Source: Oscillospiraceae bacterium (GTDB lineage: Bacteria > Bacillota > Clostridia > Oscillospirales > Ruminococcaceae). Taken from it: a stretch of 64,000 bases of DNA. The notes beneath the pieces were generated by a model, which worked only from the letters and a program-made list of their open reading frames with translations, was not told the origin of the DNA and did no database searches. Each line of letters starts with the position of its first letter. The stretch's first letter is position 1. Below, piece after piece: positions 16,779-26,630 of the stretch. The position numbers and the translations under genes were made by a program. Location: NCBI GenBank assembly GCA_902363145.1, contig CABIZB010000002.1, forward strand, positions 409,239-473,238. Reading direction: 5' to 3'.

Positions 16779-17513
16779 ATGGGAAAAGATACTGTTATTG
16801 ATGTTGACAGCGTTTCCATGGTCTTCAACATCAGCAAGGAAAAGATAGACAGCATAAAGGAATACGCCATAAAAATATTGAAGCATCAGCTCATGTACAC
16901 CGAGTTCACCGCCCTGAACAACGTAAGCTTCAGCATAAGCAGAGGTGAGGTGGTGGGACTTGTGGGTCTTAACGGCTCCGGCAAGAGCACAATGCTTAAA
17001 ATAATTGCAGGCGTTATGAAGCCCACCTCGGGAAAGGTAAGCGTAAAGGGCACTGTTGCCCCCCTTATCGAAGTCGGCGCAGGCTTCAACGGCGACCTGA
17101 GCGGCAGGGAGAATATCTTCCTCAACGGCTATCTGCTGGGATTTTCTCAGGACTACATCAACGAACATATGCAGGAGATAATCGAATTCTCCGAGCTGGG
17201 AGATTTCATTGACGTGCCCCTAAAAAACTATTCCTCAGGCATGAAGGCCCGTCTGGGCTTTTCCATTGCCACCACCGTCAAGCCCGAGATACTCATTGTT
17301 GACGAGGTGCTGGCGGTAGGCGACTACAAATTCCAGGAGAAATGCCAGAAGCGTATTTCCGACATGATGGCAAACAACACCACGGTGCTTTTTGTCTCCC
17401 ACTCGATAAATCAGGTAAGAAACCTTTGTACACGGTGCGTATGGCTTGAAAAGGGCAATCTTGTAATGGACGGCCCTACCGACAAGGTATGCGACGCCTA
17501 TATGAAAAAATAA
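16779..17513 (+). CDS. Polysaccharide ABC exporter, ATPase (Wzt/TagH type, short form)
   Basis: This 244-residue ATPase drives the exporter. It has Walker A GLNGSGKST, the signature YSSGMKARLGFS, Walker B EILIVDEVLAVGD and the switch histidine in LFVSHS. The pre-Walker PLIEVGAGFNGDLSGREN loop marks the polysaccharide-export subfamily. It ends right after the nucleotide-binding domain, so it lacks the C-terminal carbohydrate-binding domain that lets some Wzt proteins recognise a capped chain end. That matters because a possible capping enzyme is encoded at the end of this operon. Confidence 0.94.
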   Translation: MGKDTVIDVDSVSMVFNISKEKIDSIKEYAIKILKHQLMYTEFTALNNVSFSISRGEVVGLVGLNGSGKSTMLKIIAGVMKPTSGKVSVKGTVAPLIEVGAGFNGDLSGRENIFLNGYLLGFSQDYINEHMQEIIEFSELGDFIDVPLKNYSSGMKARLGFSIATTVKPEILIVDEVLAVGDYKFQEKCQKRISDMMANNTTVLFVSHSINQVRNLCTRCVWLEKGNLVMDGPTDKVCDAYMKK

Positions 17514-17536
17514 GCGATGAAAGGATATCTGTAAAT

Positions 17537-18397
17537 ATGGAAAACAGCAGACAGCTAAGGGTCCTGGTAACAGGCGCAGGCGGCTATATCGGAAGATTTG
17601 CGGTCAATGCGCTTATGAAAAGGAACTGCTACGTAATTGCGGCTGATATTCGTCCCATCGAAGGCTGCACCGCTTCGGAGCAGATAGTATGCGACATTTT
17701 CTCGGGCGATAAGGATATTTTCGCAAAGCTCGGCTCACCCGATGTTCTCCTCCATATGGCATGGCTGGACGGCTTTAAACACAACAGCCCACGCCACATA
17801 GAATATCTCCCCAAGCATATGGAATTTCTCAGGAATATGCTGGACGGCGGTCTAAAGCAGGCTGCGGTAATGGGAACCATGCACGAGGCAGGCTATCACG
17901 AGGGTGTGATAGATGAAAACACACCCTGCAATCCCCTGAGCTATTACGGCATTGCAAAGAATGCCCTCAGGCAGGCTATGGCAGTGCTTTTCAAGGATCA
18001 TCCCGACGCTGTGATGCAGTGGCTGAGAGCTTACTACATCATCGGCGACGATATCCACGGCAACTCCATTTTCTCAAAGATATGCCAGGCGGAAGCTGAC
18101 GGCAAGGAGACTTTCCCCTTCACATCGGGCAAGAACAAGTATGACTTTATCACCATTGAGGGGCTTGCCGACCAGATAAGCGCTGCCGTTACTCAGAGAG
18201 AGGTAACGGGCATCATCAACTGCTGCTCGGGTAAGCCTGTAGCCCTCGCCGACAAGGTGGAGGAATTCATCAAAGAGCATAACTTCAAGATAAAGCTGAA
18301 CTACGGTGCATTCCCCGACCGTCCATACGATTCACCCGCTGTATGGGGCAGCAGGGAAAAGATAGACATAATACTGAAAAACTGCGGAGAACTTTGA
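17537..18397 (+). CDS. NAD-dependent epimerase/dehydratase family protein
   Basis: This 286-residue extended short-chain dehydrogenase has VLVTGAGGYIGRF at the start and YYGIAKNALRQA (Tyr-x-x-x-Lys) near residue 138-142, so both cofactor and catalytic sites look intact. The substrate is probably a nucleotide sugar, since it lies within the polysaccharide operon, but no closer assignment is safe. ATG at 17537 is preferred, about 11 bases after AAAGGA; an upstream ATG at 17489 would overlap the ATPase gene and has no ribosome site. Confidence 0.85.
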   Translation: MENSRQLRVLVTGAGGYIGRFAVNALMKRNCYVIAADIRPIEGCTASEQIVCDIFSGDKDIFAKLGSPDVLLHMAWLDGFKHNSPRHIEYLPKHMEFLRNMLDGGLKQAAVMGTMHEAGYHEGVIDENTPCNPLSYYGIAKNALRQAMAVLFKDHPDAVMQWLRAYYIIGDDIHGNSIFSKICQAEADGKETFPFTSGKNKYDFITIEGLADQISAAVTQREVTGIINCCSGKPVALADKVEEFIKEHNFKIKLNYGAFPDRPYDSPAVWGSREKIDIILKNCGEL

Positions 18398-18427
18398 TCT
18401 GCAAAGCTTGAAAGGAAATTACTGCAA

Positions 18428-20392
18428 ATGAAACGTGCCTGTATCCTGTTCTTTTACGACAAAGACGGCATCGCCGATGAATACAACTTCTACAATCTGA
18501 AAGAGCTGCGCACAGTATGCGACTATATTCTTGTGGTCATAAACGGCAAGCTGGCTCCCGAAAGCAGAGACCGCCTTGCGGACGTATGCGATGATATGTT
18601 CGTAAGAAAAAACGAGGGCTTTGACGCCTGGGCTTACAAGGACGGCATCGAATATATCGGTTATGACGGGCTGAAGGAATATGACGAGCTTATCCTTACA
18701 AACAACACTGTATATGGTCCTCTGCGCCCTCTGAAAGAGCTTTTTGCCGAGGTTGAAAACGTGAGCTGCGACTTCTGGGGACTGCAGATGAGCTACGGTG
18801 ACCCGGAAGAAAAGGTGTATCTGAACAGGACGCTTCCCTGGGGCTGCCGTCCCGACGCTATAATCAGCAATTTCCGTGTTATCCGCAGCAAATGCCTGCA
18901 CAGCATTGAATTTGCAAGATACTGGCAGGAGCTTGCACCCGTAAACAACTATACCGACGCTGTTTACATCGGCGAGCTGCAGTTTTCCTATGATATGACC
19001 AATGCGGGCTTTGTTTCCTATTCCCTCGACAGGGGCGAGTACAGGGGAGCAAGCCCCTCTCCTACTATCCACAACGCTTATGACCAGATAAGCAGGCTGA
19101 AAATTCCTTATTTCAGAAAGAGGATATTCAGCAGCCCTCTCAGCCATTACACCGACTGCATGAACAGCACTGAGCCTGCAAAGGTACTGGCATACGTTAA
19201 GGATCACACCGATTATGACACGGATATGATTTGGGAGAACCTTATCAGAACTGTAAACCAGTACGATCTTCACCATATGTTGGGGCTTACAGAGATACTT
19301 CCGTATGACCGCAGCAGCCATGTGACAAACAGCAGGATAGCAGTTATTTTCCATGCCTATTACACGGATATTTTCACAAAATATATCCCCTATCTTGAAA
19401 GTTTCCCCGCAGGCACGGATATCTATTTCACAGTAGGCTCCGAGGAAAAGGAAAAGCTTTTCAGGGAAATGACTGCGGAGCTTTCCAAAAAATACAAGAT
19501 AACCTTTATCCCCATTGAAAACACGGGAAGAGACGTTTCCGCTCTGCTTATCGGCGGCAGGGACGTTATCCTGAACGGCGGATATGACTATATATGCTTT
19601 ATGCACGACAAAAAGGGCATCGGCGCAAGGGGCAGCTACGAATGTGTAGGCTCTGCTTTTTCCGAGACCTGCTTTGACAACACGGCTATTACCTCCGACT
19701 ATGTAAACAACGTTATTGAGCTTTTTGACACTGACCCACACCTTGGCATCGCTTCTCCTCCTCCACCGACCCATGCCGCATATTTCCGCTTTGCTGACGG
19801 CGACTGGGGCGAAAATTATGAGATGGTATGCGACCTTGTGAAAAAGTACGGCTTCAATGTGCCCATAGCCCAAAACAAGCCGCCTGTGGCACCTCTGGGA
19901 ACAGTCTTCTGGTTTAGGGCAAAGGCTATGGAGAAGCTTGCAAAGATAAACTGGAAGTATTCCGACTTTCCCACTGAGCCCGCTCCCCCTGACGGTTCTA
20001 TAATGAACGCCATTGAGCGTCTGTATTCCATTGCCGTGCAGGACGCAGGCTATTATCCCGCTACCATAATGAACAGGCAGTATGCCGCATCGGAATTTGC
20101 ATTTTACAGCCAGACGATGAAAAAATATCATCAGCTGCTTTCACCCGCAGTGGGCTGGGCGCCCAGCTCCACCGCATTCATAAGCGCCTGCCGCTCCTTT
20201 GACGGCACTTTCGGAGAAGTCAAAAAGGCAAAAGGTCTGCGTGAGCCGAAAACAACAAGCGGAAAGATATTCGTCCGCCTGAGCCGCTCACGGTTCAAGG
20301 ACGTTGCCAAAGCCATACTCCCCCACGGCTTATGGGAGGCTATGCGCAAAAAGAAGTGCGAACAGATCGGAGAAAAATACTACAGGATATGA
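18428..20392 (+). CDS. RgpF-type rhamnan synthesis protein, copy 1
   Basis: This 654-residue protein belongs to the rhamnan synthesis protein F family, glycosyltransferases that extend rhamnose-containing wall polysaccharides. The N-terminal half (from ACILFFYDKDGIADEY) resembles a GT domain with VRKNEGFDAWAYKDG and LTNNTVYGP. A second module from about residue 295 carries IAVIFHAYYTDIF, NTGRDVSALL, CFMHDKKG and GTVFWFRAKAM. The protein is basic at the C-terminus and has no clear membrane span. A paralogue lies at 24729-26615. Confidence 0.88.
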   Translation: MKRACILFFYDKDGIADEYNFYNLKELRTVCDYILVVINGKLAPESRDRLADVCDDMFVRKNEGFDAWAYKDGIEYIGYDGLKEYDELILTNNTVYGPLRPLKELFAEVENVSCDFWGLQMSYGDPEEKVYLNRTLPWGCRPDAIISNFRVIRSKCLHSIEFARYWQELAPVNNYTDAVYIGELQFSYDMTNAGFVSYSLDRGEYRGASPSPTIHNAYDQISRLKIPYFRKRIFSSPLSHYTDCMNSTEPAKVLAYVKDHTDYDTDMIWENLIRTVNQYDLHHMLGLTEILPYDRSSHVTNSRIAVIFHAYYTDIFTKYIPYLESFPAGTDIYFTVGSEEKEKLFREMTAELSKKYKITFIPIENTGRDVSALLIGGRDVILNGGYDYICFMHDKKGIGARGSYECVGSAFSETCFDNTAITSDYVNNVIELFDTDPHLGIASPPPPTHAAYFRFADGDWGENYEMVCDLVKKYGFNVPIAQNKPPVAPLGTVFWFRAKAMEKLAKINWKYSDFPTEPAPPDGSIMNAIERLYSIAVQDAGYYPATIMNRQYAASEFAFYSQTMKKYHQLLSPAVGWAPSSTAFISACRSFDGTFGEVKKAKGLREPKTTSGKIFVRLSRSRFKDVAKAILPHGLWEAMRKKKCEQIGEKYYRI

Positions 20393-20410
20393 TGAAAGGA
20401 CAATCACAAG

Positions 20411-21682
20411 ATGATAATCCCCTTTATTTTTAATATGTCCACCTATTCGGAAGCGCCATATACTTGGTTTTTCTTCAAGGGTCTGGATATGGCAAAGCAT
20501 CACGACTGGCCTATAATGGGTCAGGAGATATATGTAAAGTCATCTCTCAAGGATTTTATCAAAATGGGCGAGCGTGCCGCATATGACGCTGATTTTATAA
20601 AAGAGCATCTCTGGTATGAAACTCCCCACAGCAAGGATTTCAAGCATTTCAAGGGCTATGCCGTGAATAAAAAGATAATCGACGATCTGGTAAAGGAGAC
20701 AGGCTCATATCTTGACGCTTATCTGCACATTCTCCGTGCGCCCTATGAGCCGCTTGTGGAGGATATCACAAGGCAGATCGAGGACATAAAGGCAAATTAC
20801 AGCGAGCCTATCGAGGCTTTCTGCGTGCTGAGCGCAAATCCCAGCCTTTCCGCAGCGGCGGCAAAGTTCAATATCCCCGTGCTTCATTATGAAATGGGCT
20901 GCTTCAGAGAGCCTGTTTATATGAAGACCGCTTTTATGGACACCCGGAGCCTGCACGGCGGCAACACCACGGAAGTAAGATTCAAGAAATTTCAGTCCGA
21001 GATGAAGGGCTACAAGAACATAATGTCCCCAAAGGAGCTGCTGGCATTGCTGCTGCGCCCCGAAAAAATGGATATGCTGGATAAGTACGGCACAAGGCCC
21101 GAGGTAAGATGCGGCGCTGCGCTGGGCTATGCGGTGGTGGAAATATTTCAGGCGCAGTCGGGCTTTAACGACAGCGAGCTGCTGTACAGGCTGGCTCGGA
21201 AGTACGGCACCAACAATATGCTCATAAGAATGCACCCCTTTGACCCATACGGCGCTAAATATCCCAAGTATTCAATGTGCGTGGACAAAAAGGATCATTC
21301 CACCATTGACTTTATACTTTCCTGCGAGGAGATATTTTCCATAGGCTCAAACGTTTGCGTAGAGGCAATGTTCTGGGGCAGAAAGGCTCACACCATGGTA
21401 AAAAGCCCCTCCTATTACGGCTCTGCCCACACGGTGGAGGAAAAGGCTCCCGAGGTTGACCCCATGTATCTGAATTTCTTTGCAATGAACTATCTTATCC
21501 CATTCAAGTTCATGATGGACCCCGAATATATCCGCTGGAGGCTTTCAGACCCTTCCGAAAAGGAGATATTTGAAAAGCATCTGGCTGTTCATCTTGCAAA
21601 CAAAAAGCTGGATATGTCCGTAATGGATCTTCCTGCTTCAAAAAGGCTGAAAGCTTTTAAGGAAGCGAAAGCAGTCTATTAA
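20411..21682 (+). CDS. Putative polysaccharide glycosyltransferase, family unassigned
   Basis: This 423-residue soluble protein has no family I can name with confidence. The C-terminal half looks like a GT-B sugar-nucleotide-binding half: NMLIRMHPFDPYG, then FILSCEEIFSIGSNVCVEAMFWGRKAHTM and PSYYGSAH. The order of a His-Pro motif, a Ser/Gly loop, a Glu in an alpha helix and a late PxYG motif recalls KpsC/WbbB-type Kdo transferases, a tentative comparison. Its place between a RgpF-type gene and the acetylation genes supports a sugar-transfer role. Confidence 0.7.
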   Translation: MIIPFIFNMSTYSEAPYTWFFFKGLDMAKHHDWPIMGQEIYVKSSLKDFIKMGERAAYDADFIKEHLWYETPHSKDFKHFKGYAVNKKIIDDLVKETGSYLDAYLHILRAPYEPLVEDITRQIEDIKANYSEPIEAFCVLSANPSLSAAAAKFNIPVLHYEMGCFREPVYMKTAFMDTRSLHGGNTTEVRFKKFQSEMKGYKNIMSPKELLALLLRPEKMDMLDKYGTRPEVRCGAALGYAVVEIFQAQSGFNDSELLYRLARKYGTNNMLIRMHPFDPYGAKYPKYSMCVDKKDHSTIDFILSCEEIFSIGSNVCVEAMFWGRKAHTMVKSPSYYGSAHTVEEKAPEVDPMYLNFFAMNYLIPFKFMMDPEYIRWRLSDPSEKEIFEKHLAVHLANKKLDMSVMDLPASKRLKAFKEAKAVY

Positions 21683-21705
21683 AAACAAACGGAGGACATA
21701 AATAA

Positions 21706-23130
21706 ATGCTTTTTTCATCGCCCATATTCCTGTTTGCATTCCTGCCCGTAACACTGGCAGGATATTATCTGCTGGACAGAAAATTCAAGAACATCTTCCT
21801 GCTGATAATGTCCCTTATCTTCTATGCCTGGGGCGAACCTAAGTTCATTTTCATAATGCTCATATCCATTATGGCAAACTGGCTTTTCGGTCTGGCTGTG
21901 GATAAATTCAGGGACAACAAGCGTGCGGCTCACGGATATCTTACCCTTATGGTGCTGTGGAACGTGTCGATCTTCTTTGTTTACAAGTATCTGAATTTTA
22001 CCATAACCAACGTGAATGCGCTGTTCGGCACCACATTCCCGCTGACAAAATTCGTGCTGCCCATAGGCATATCTTTCTTTACCTTTCAGGCGATGTCATA
22101 TGTTATTGACGTTTACAGGGGCAACGGCTCTGTGCAGAAAAATCCCCTTAACGTGGCGCTGTACATCACTTTCTTCCCTCAGCTCATTGCAGGCCCTATT
22201 GTAAGATATGAGACGGTGGCTAATGAGATAAAGAACAGGAAAGAAACTCTCGATGATTTTTCGCTGGGCATAAAGCGGTTCATCTACGGTCTTTCAAAAA
22301 AGCTTATACTTTCAAATCTGGCGGCGGCAGCGGCGGACAAGGCTTTCGAGCTGACCGATTATTCGGGCGTATCCGCAGCAATGGCGTGGTTCTGCGCCCT
22401 TTGCTACTCGCTCCAGATACTTTTTGATTTCTCGGGCTATTCCGATATGGCAATAGGTCTGGGACTTATGTTCGGCTTTCATTTCAACGAAAACTTCAAT
22501 TATCCCTACTGCTCGGCTTCCGTTTCCGAGTTCTGGAGAAGATGGCACATTTCTCTGGGAACATGGTTCAGGGACTATGTATATTTCCCTCTGGGCGGTT
22601 CAAGAGTAAGCTCCAAGGGCAGACTGGTGTTCAACCTCTTTGTGGTATGGATGCTCACAGGAATATGGCACGGCGCAAGCTGGAACTATGTGGCATGGGG
22701 CTTTTTCTACTTCGTGCTCCTGACCTTTGAAAAACTTACGGGAATACCCAAAAAGCTTGCTCACACATGGCAGAGGGTGCTGTACCGCATATTTACTCTG
22801 CTGTGCGTAATGTTCGGCTGGGTAGTTTTCCGTGCGCCGGGACTTAAAATGGGTCTTTCCTATATCCGCTCCATGTTCTGCCTTAACGGCAACGCCTTTG
22901 CGGACACAGCATCGCTGAACCTTATTGGCAGCTATGCTCTTGTTGCGGTGCTTGGCATTATCTTCTGTATGCCCGTTGCAGGCTTTGTAAGGAAAAAGAT
23001 ACCCGAAAATCCCAAGGCACAGCTGGCGGCAGAGATATGCACAAGGGTCGTCTGCCTTATTCTGCTGGCAATATCCTGCTCATTTGCGGTAAGCAGCAGC
23101 TACAATCCTTTCATTTACTTTAATTTCTAA
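21706..23130 (+). CDS. MBOAT family O-acyltransferase (AlgI/DltB-like)
   Basis: This 474-residue membrane protein with about ten helices should pass acyl groups, probably acetyl, across the membrane onto exported glycan. Family marks are GISFFTFQAMSYVIDVYRG, FFPQLIAGPIVRY, DFSGYSDMAIGLGLMFGF, EFWRRWHISLGTWFRDYVY and GIWHGASWNYVAWG, which holds the catalytic histidine. It lies 12 nt before an AlgX/AlgJ-like gene, and together they form the usual acceptor pair for O-acetylation. Starts at ATG after GGAGG. Confidence 0.93.
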   Translation: MLFSSPIFLFAFLPVTLAGYYLLDRKFKNIFLLIMSLIFYAWGEPKFIFIMLISIMANWLFGLAVDKFRDNKRAAHGYLTLMVLWNVSIFFVYKYLNFTITNVNALFGTTFPLTKFVLPIGISFFTFQAMSYVIDVYRGNGSVQKNPLNVALYITFFPQLIAGPIVRYETVANEIKNRKETLDDFSLGIKRFIYGLSKKLILSNLAAAAADKAFELTDYSGVSAAMAWFCALCYSLQILFDFSGYSDMAIGLGLMFGFHFNENFNYPYCSASVSEFWRRWHISLGTWFRDYVYFPLGGSRVSSKGRLVFNLFVVWMLTGIWHGASWNYVAWGFFYFVLLTFEKLTGIPKKLAHTWQRVLYRIFTLLCVMFGWVVFRAPGLKMGLSYIRSMFCLNGNAFADTASLNLIGSYALVAVLGIIFCMPVAGFVRKKIPENPKAQLAAEICTRVVCLILLAISCSFAVSSSYNPFIYFNF

Positions 23131-23142
23131 GGGGGAGATATT

Positions 23143-24717
23143 ATGAATAAAAAGCTTAATATAATATTTACCTCCGCATTCTGCGCCGCACTTGTGATAC
23201 CTGTTATTTCGCTGAATTACGGAAAGCTTACCTCCGATACCGAAAACAGAACGCTGGCGGCATTTCCGAGCGCTCTGGACGAGGACAGAAAGTTCAACAA
23301 GGGATTTTTCTATGAGCTGGCTGACTGGTTCGAGGATCATCTGGGCTTCCGTGACGATATGATGAAAGTCTATTCAAATATCATGGTAAACGGCTTCGGT
23401 CTCAGCTCTTCCGAAAGAGTGGTTTTCGGCAAGGACGGCTGGATGTTCTACACTCCCGACCATAACCTTGAGCTGGTAAAGGGCGGCTATCCCCTTGACG
23501 ACAAGATGCTTGAGACTATCGCCCACAATCAGCAGAGGATAAACGACTACTACAAGTCCATGGGCAAGGAATATTTTCTTGTTATCACCCCAAGCAAGGC
23601 GACTGTATATCCCGAATATATGGCAGACGGCGACTACACTGTGGGAACTACCGCCGCAGATATCCTTACCGATTATATTAAAGCAAACACCGATGTAAAG
23701 GTGATAAACGTAAAAGACGGACTTATCCCTGCAAAGGAAGCGGGGCAGCTTTACTTAAAGACCGACACCCACTGGAACCAGCTTGGTTCATATAACGCTT
23801 ACAGCTACATTCTTTCGCAGATGAAAGAATATGGCTGTGATTACGGAGAGCCTGTCAGCGTAACATTCGGTCAGGGCGAATATCAGGGAGAATTTTCCGC
23901 AATGCTAGGAAGTCCCGATGTTCTGAAGCCCGAAAAAACGCCTGTGGCAGAGTGGGAAAAATCATCTGAGGAAGTGGCTGAGGGAAGTGTTTATGCCGCT
24001 ATGAACAGCGTGGTATCTTCAACTTCCGAGATGAATGCTAAGGCATATCCCCCTGCATATTTTGTGAACGACAGTCTTCCTGAAAGCAGAAAGCTGTATA
24101 TCTACGGCGACAGCCAGTGGGCGGCTCACAGAAATATGCCCACTTACCTGTGCGAAAACTTCTCAGAGGTAATGAGCACGAGAATACGTTCCGTAAATTA
24201 CGCTGCCGACAGCGCATATGACCCTGATGTGGTAATTTTCGGCTGCAGCGAGCGTTTTATAGACTCTGTTCTCACCCTTTCGCCAAAGATCCCTGCCGAA
24301 AGCTATACCGCCAGCGGCGAATATGACGGCTTTGCCACACTCCCCGCCCAGACATCAGATGAATGGATAGGCAGCAATGGTATGTGGATAGAAGATCAGG
24401 CGGAGGGCAACAAAATCTCGCTCAGCAAGGCAAAATCCTATATGGATATGCTGCAGATATCGGGCTGGGCGGCTGATTTTGAATCAGACACACCTCTTAC
24501 CGACCTTATTGCAGAGGTAAACGGCAAAAAATACCGCTGTTCATACGGCTTTGAGAAAAAGGGCGTTGCCGACAAGTTCGGCGATGGGCTGCTGCGAACC
24601 GGCTTTACCCTGTGGATACCGGACGGCATAAGCGCCGGGGACAAGATAACCTTTACCATGGTAAACAGCGGCACGCAGGCGGTTTATGAGCCTGTGACCT
24701 ACGAATTTACGGAATAA
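23143..24717 (+). CDS. AlgX/AlgJ-like (DHHW) SGNH O-acetyltransferase
   Basis: This 524-residue exported protein has an N-terminal signal anchor (about 5-22) and an SGNH-like domain of the AlgX/AlgJ/DHHW group. The catalytic Asp-His pair is in LKTDTHWNQLG (about 208-218) and the nucleophile serine is in IYGDSQWAAH (about 325). It begins with TENRTLAAFP, common to this group. It likely takes acetyl from the MBOAT partner and places it on the polysaccharide outside the cell. The last ~100 residues form an added beta-rich domain that might bind glycan. Confidence 0.85.
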   Translation: MNKKLNIIFTSAFCAALVIPVISLNYGKLTSDTENRTLAAFPSALDEDRKFNKGFFYELADWFEDHLGFRDDMMKVYSNIMVNGFGLSSSERVVFGKDGWMFYTPDHNLELVKGGYPLDDKMLETIAHNQQRINDYYKSMGKEYFLVITPSKATVYPEYMADGDYTVGTTAADILTDYIKANTDVKVINVKDGLIPAKEAGQLYLKTDTHWNQLGSYNAYSYILSQMKEYGCDYGEPVSVTFGQGEYQGEFSAMLGSPDVLKPEKTPVAEWEKSSEEVAEGSVYAAMNSVVSSTSEMNAKAYPPAYFVNDSLPESRKLYIYGDSQWAAHRNMPTYLCENFSEVMSTRIRSVNYAADSAYDPDVVIFGCSERFIDSVLTLSPKIPAESYTASGEYDGFATLPAQTSDEWIGSNGMWIEDQAEGNKISLSKAKSYMDMLQISGWAADFESDTPLTDLIAEVNGKKYRCSYGFEKKGVADKFGDGLLRTGFTLWIPDGISAGDKITFTMVNSGTQAVYEPVTYEFTE

Positions 24718-24728
24718 TGGAGATAAAA

Positions 24729-26615
24729 ATGGCTGAAAAAAGACTGGGAATTTTCCTGTTCTACGATAAAGACGGCGTTGCCGACAGATATATCGAATAT
24801 ATGCTGAAAGATATACGCCCCTGCCTTGACAGGCTCATTGTGATCGCCAACGGAAAGGCGGACGAAAATGCTGTAAAGATGTTTGAGAGCATTGCCGACA
24901 AGGTGGTAATCCGTGAAAACAAGGGATTCGACATTGGCGCATGGCAGCAGGGCATAACTGAGATATGCGGCAGAGAGGAGCTTGCAAAATACGACTCCCT
25001 CACCCTTTTCAACGACTCTTTTTTCGGCCCCTTTTACCCATTTGCAGACATTTACAAAGAGATGGAGAGCCGCAGCAAGGACTACTGGGGACTGAGCGTT
25101 CACGGCGAAGCCAACGGCTCGGGACTGTGCCCCTACGGCTACCGCCCCAGATATATACAGACCTATTTCATGGTATTTGAGAAAGATCTGCTTCACAGCG
25201 AGGATTTTTTCAGCTTCTGGGAAAAGCTGCCCGAATTTAAAAGCTACAACGAGCTGGCGGAAAAATTCGTGGCGGTAATGACAATGCACTTCTCCGACCT
25301 GGGCTATGAGTGGGACGTTCTCTGCGACACCTCCGACTTAGAGGGCGAGCGCAGCAAGAATTTTGACCAGCACACCTTTAACATCTATGAGATGGTGGCA
25401 AACAGGCGCTTCCCGATTATAAAAAGGCGCTCTTTCCACACGGACAGGGCGGTATATCTGCAGTATTCCAACGGCTCGGAGCTGTTCAGGGCGCTGGAAT
25501 ATATTGAAAAGAACTACGATTATGACATCTCACTGATATTTGAGCATCTGCTGAGGCTTTATGAGCCTGAGACGCTGAAAAACTCCCTTTGTCTCGATTA
25601 TGTGCTTCCCGACATTGGCAGCACTGAGCTGAAAAAAGGTGAAAGCGCTGTGATAGCTCATCTGGTATATGATGATATGTTTGAAAGGTACGGGCATTAT
25701 CTCAAAAATATCCCTGCTGAGACGGATATAATCATCACCACCAACACCCCCGAAAAGGAAGCACGGCTGAAAGAGCTGTATGGGGATATAGCTTCAGTGC
25801 GGCTTGTGACCAACCGAGGACGGGATATGTCCGCACTGCTGGTTGGGTGCAGGGATATTCTGATGAAGTACGAATTTCTCTGCTTCGTTCACGACAAGAA
25901 AAGCTCGCAGAAGGAATTTGCTTCCGTGGGCGCTGAGTTTGACCGCCTGAACTGGGAAAATATGCTCCACAGCGAGGGGTATATCAGGAACATTATAGGA
26001 CTGTTCAAGGCACACAGCTACCTTGGAATGCTCTCTCCTTTCGGCGTTGACCACGGCTCATATTTTTATTCCAGCGTTGACTACTGGACGGTGTGCTATG
26101 ACGTTTCCTGTGCTCTCGCACAGCGCATAGGCATAAAAGCTCCCGCAAAGGACAAGCAGCCCCTTGCTATAGGCACCTGCTTCTGGTGCAGGGCAAGCGC
26201 AATGAGGGCGCTTTTTGAAAATGACTTCACATATGAGGATTTCCCTGCCGAGCCTGCTGACGGCGACGGCACGTTCAGCCACGCTGTTGAGCGGCTTCTC
26301 CCCTATGCGGCCGCAAACAAGGGCTGCGTTACGGGCTGGGTATATAACACGGAATACGCTCGCACGGAGCTTACAAACCTGCGGTACATGACCGACAGCA
26401 CTGCAAAGGCGCTGTCAAAATACTCGACGGTAAGCTTTGCAAACTTCCGCAGCTATATCTCATCGCTGGGAAAGCTTTCGGGAAGCTCCGCCACACAGCT
26501 TTCCATGGGCGAGCGTGCAAAGAAAGCCAAAAAGAAAAATGAACTGCGGCTGAAGCTCAGGAACATGACCCCTGAATTTGCTCTGAAAATTTACCGCAGG
26601 ATAAAGTACAGATAA
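24729..26615 (+). CDS. RgpF-type rhamnan synthesis protein, copy 2
   Basis: This 628-residue protein is the second RgpF-family member of the operon. It shares the layout of copy 1: LGIFLFYDKDGVADRY at the start, VIRENKGFDIGAWQQG, LFNDSFFGPF, then a second module with VIAHLVYDDMF, TNRGRDMSALLVG, CFVHDKKS and GTCFWCRASAM. The two probably arose by duplication but differ enough to use different acceptors. ATG at 24729 follows GGAG by six bases; an earlier ATG at 24717 overlaps the stop codon of the previous gene and is less likely. Confidence 0.87.
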   Translation: MAEKRLGIFLFYDKDGVADRYIEYMLKDIRPCLDRLIVIANGKADENAVKMFESIADKVVIRENKGFDIGAWQQGITEICGREELAKYDSLTLFNDSFFGPFYPFADIYKEMESRSKDYWGLSVHGEANGSGLCPYGYRPRYIQTYFMVFEKDLLHSEDFFSFWEKLPEFKSYNELAEKFVAVMTMHFSDLGYEWDVLCDTSDLEGERSKNFDQHTFNIYEMVANRRFPIIKRRSFHTDRAVYLQYSNGSELFRALEYIEKNYDYDISLIFEHLLRLYEPETLKNSLCLDYVLPDIGSTELKKGESAVIAHLVYDDMFERYGHYLKNIPAETDIIITTNTPEKEARLKELYGDIASVRLVTNRGRDMSALLVGCRDILMKYEFLCFVHDKKSSQKEFASVGAEFDRLNWENMLHSEGYIRNIIGLFKAHSYLGMLSPFGVDHGSYFYSSVDYWTVCYDVSCALAQRIGIKAPAKDKQPLAIGTCFWCRASAMRALFENDFTYEDFPAEPADGDGTFSHAVERLLPYAAANKGCVTGWVYNTEYARTELTNLRYMTDSTAKALSKYSTVSFANFRSYISSLGKLSGSSATQLSMGERAKKAKKKNELRLKLRNMTPEFALKIYRRIKYR

Positions 26616-26630
26616 ATCGAAAGGACACAT

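Noticed and set aside
18419-20131. Minus-strand open frame of 570 codons opposite the first RgpF-type gene
   Set aside because: No ribosome site or domain, and the plus-strand gene is well supported by family motifs and operon spacing.
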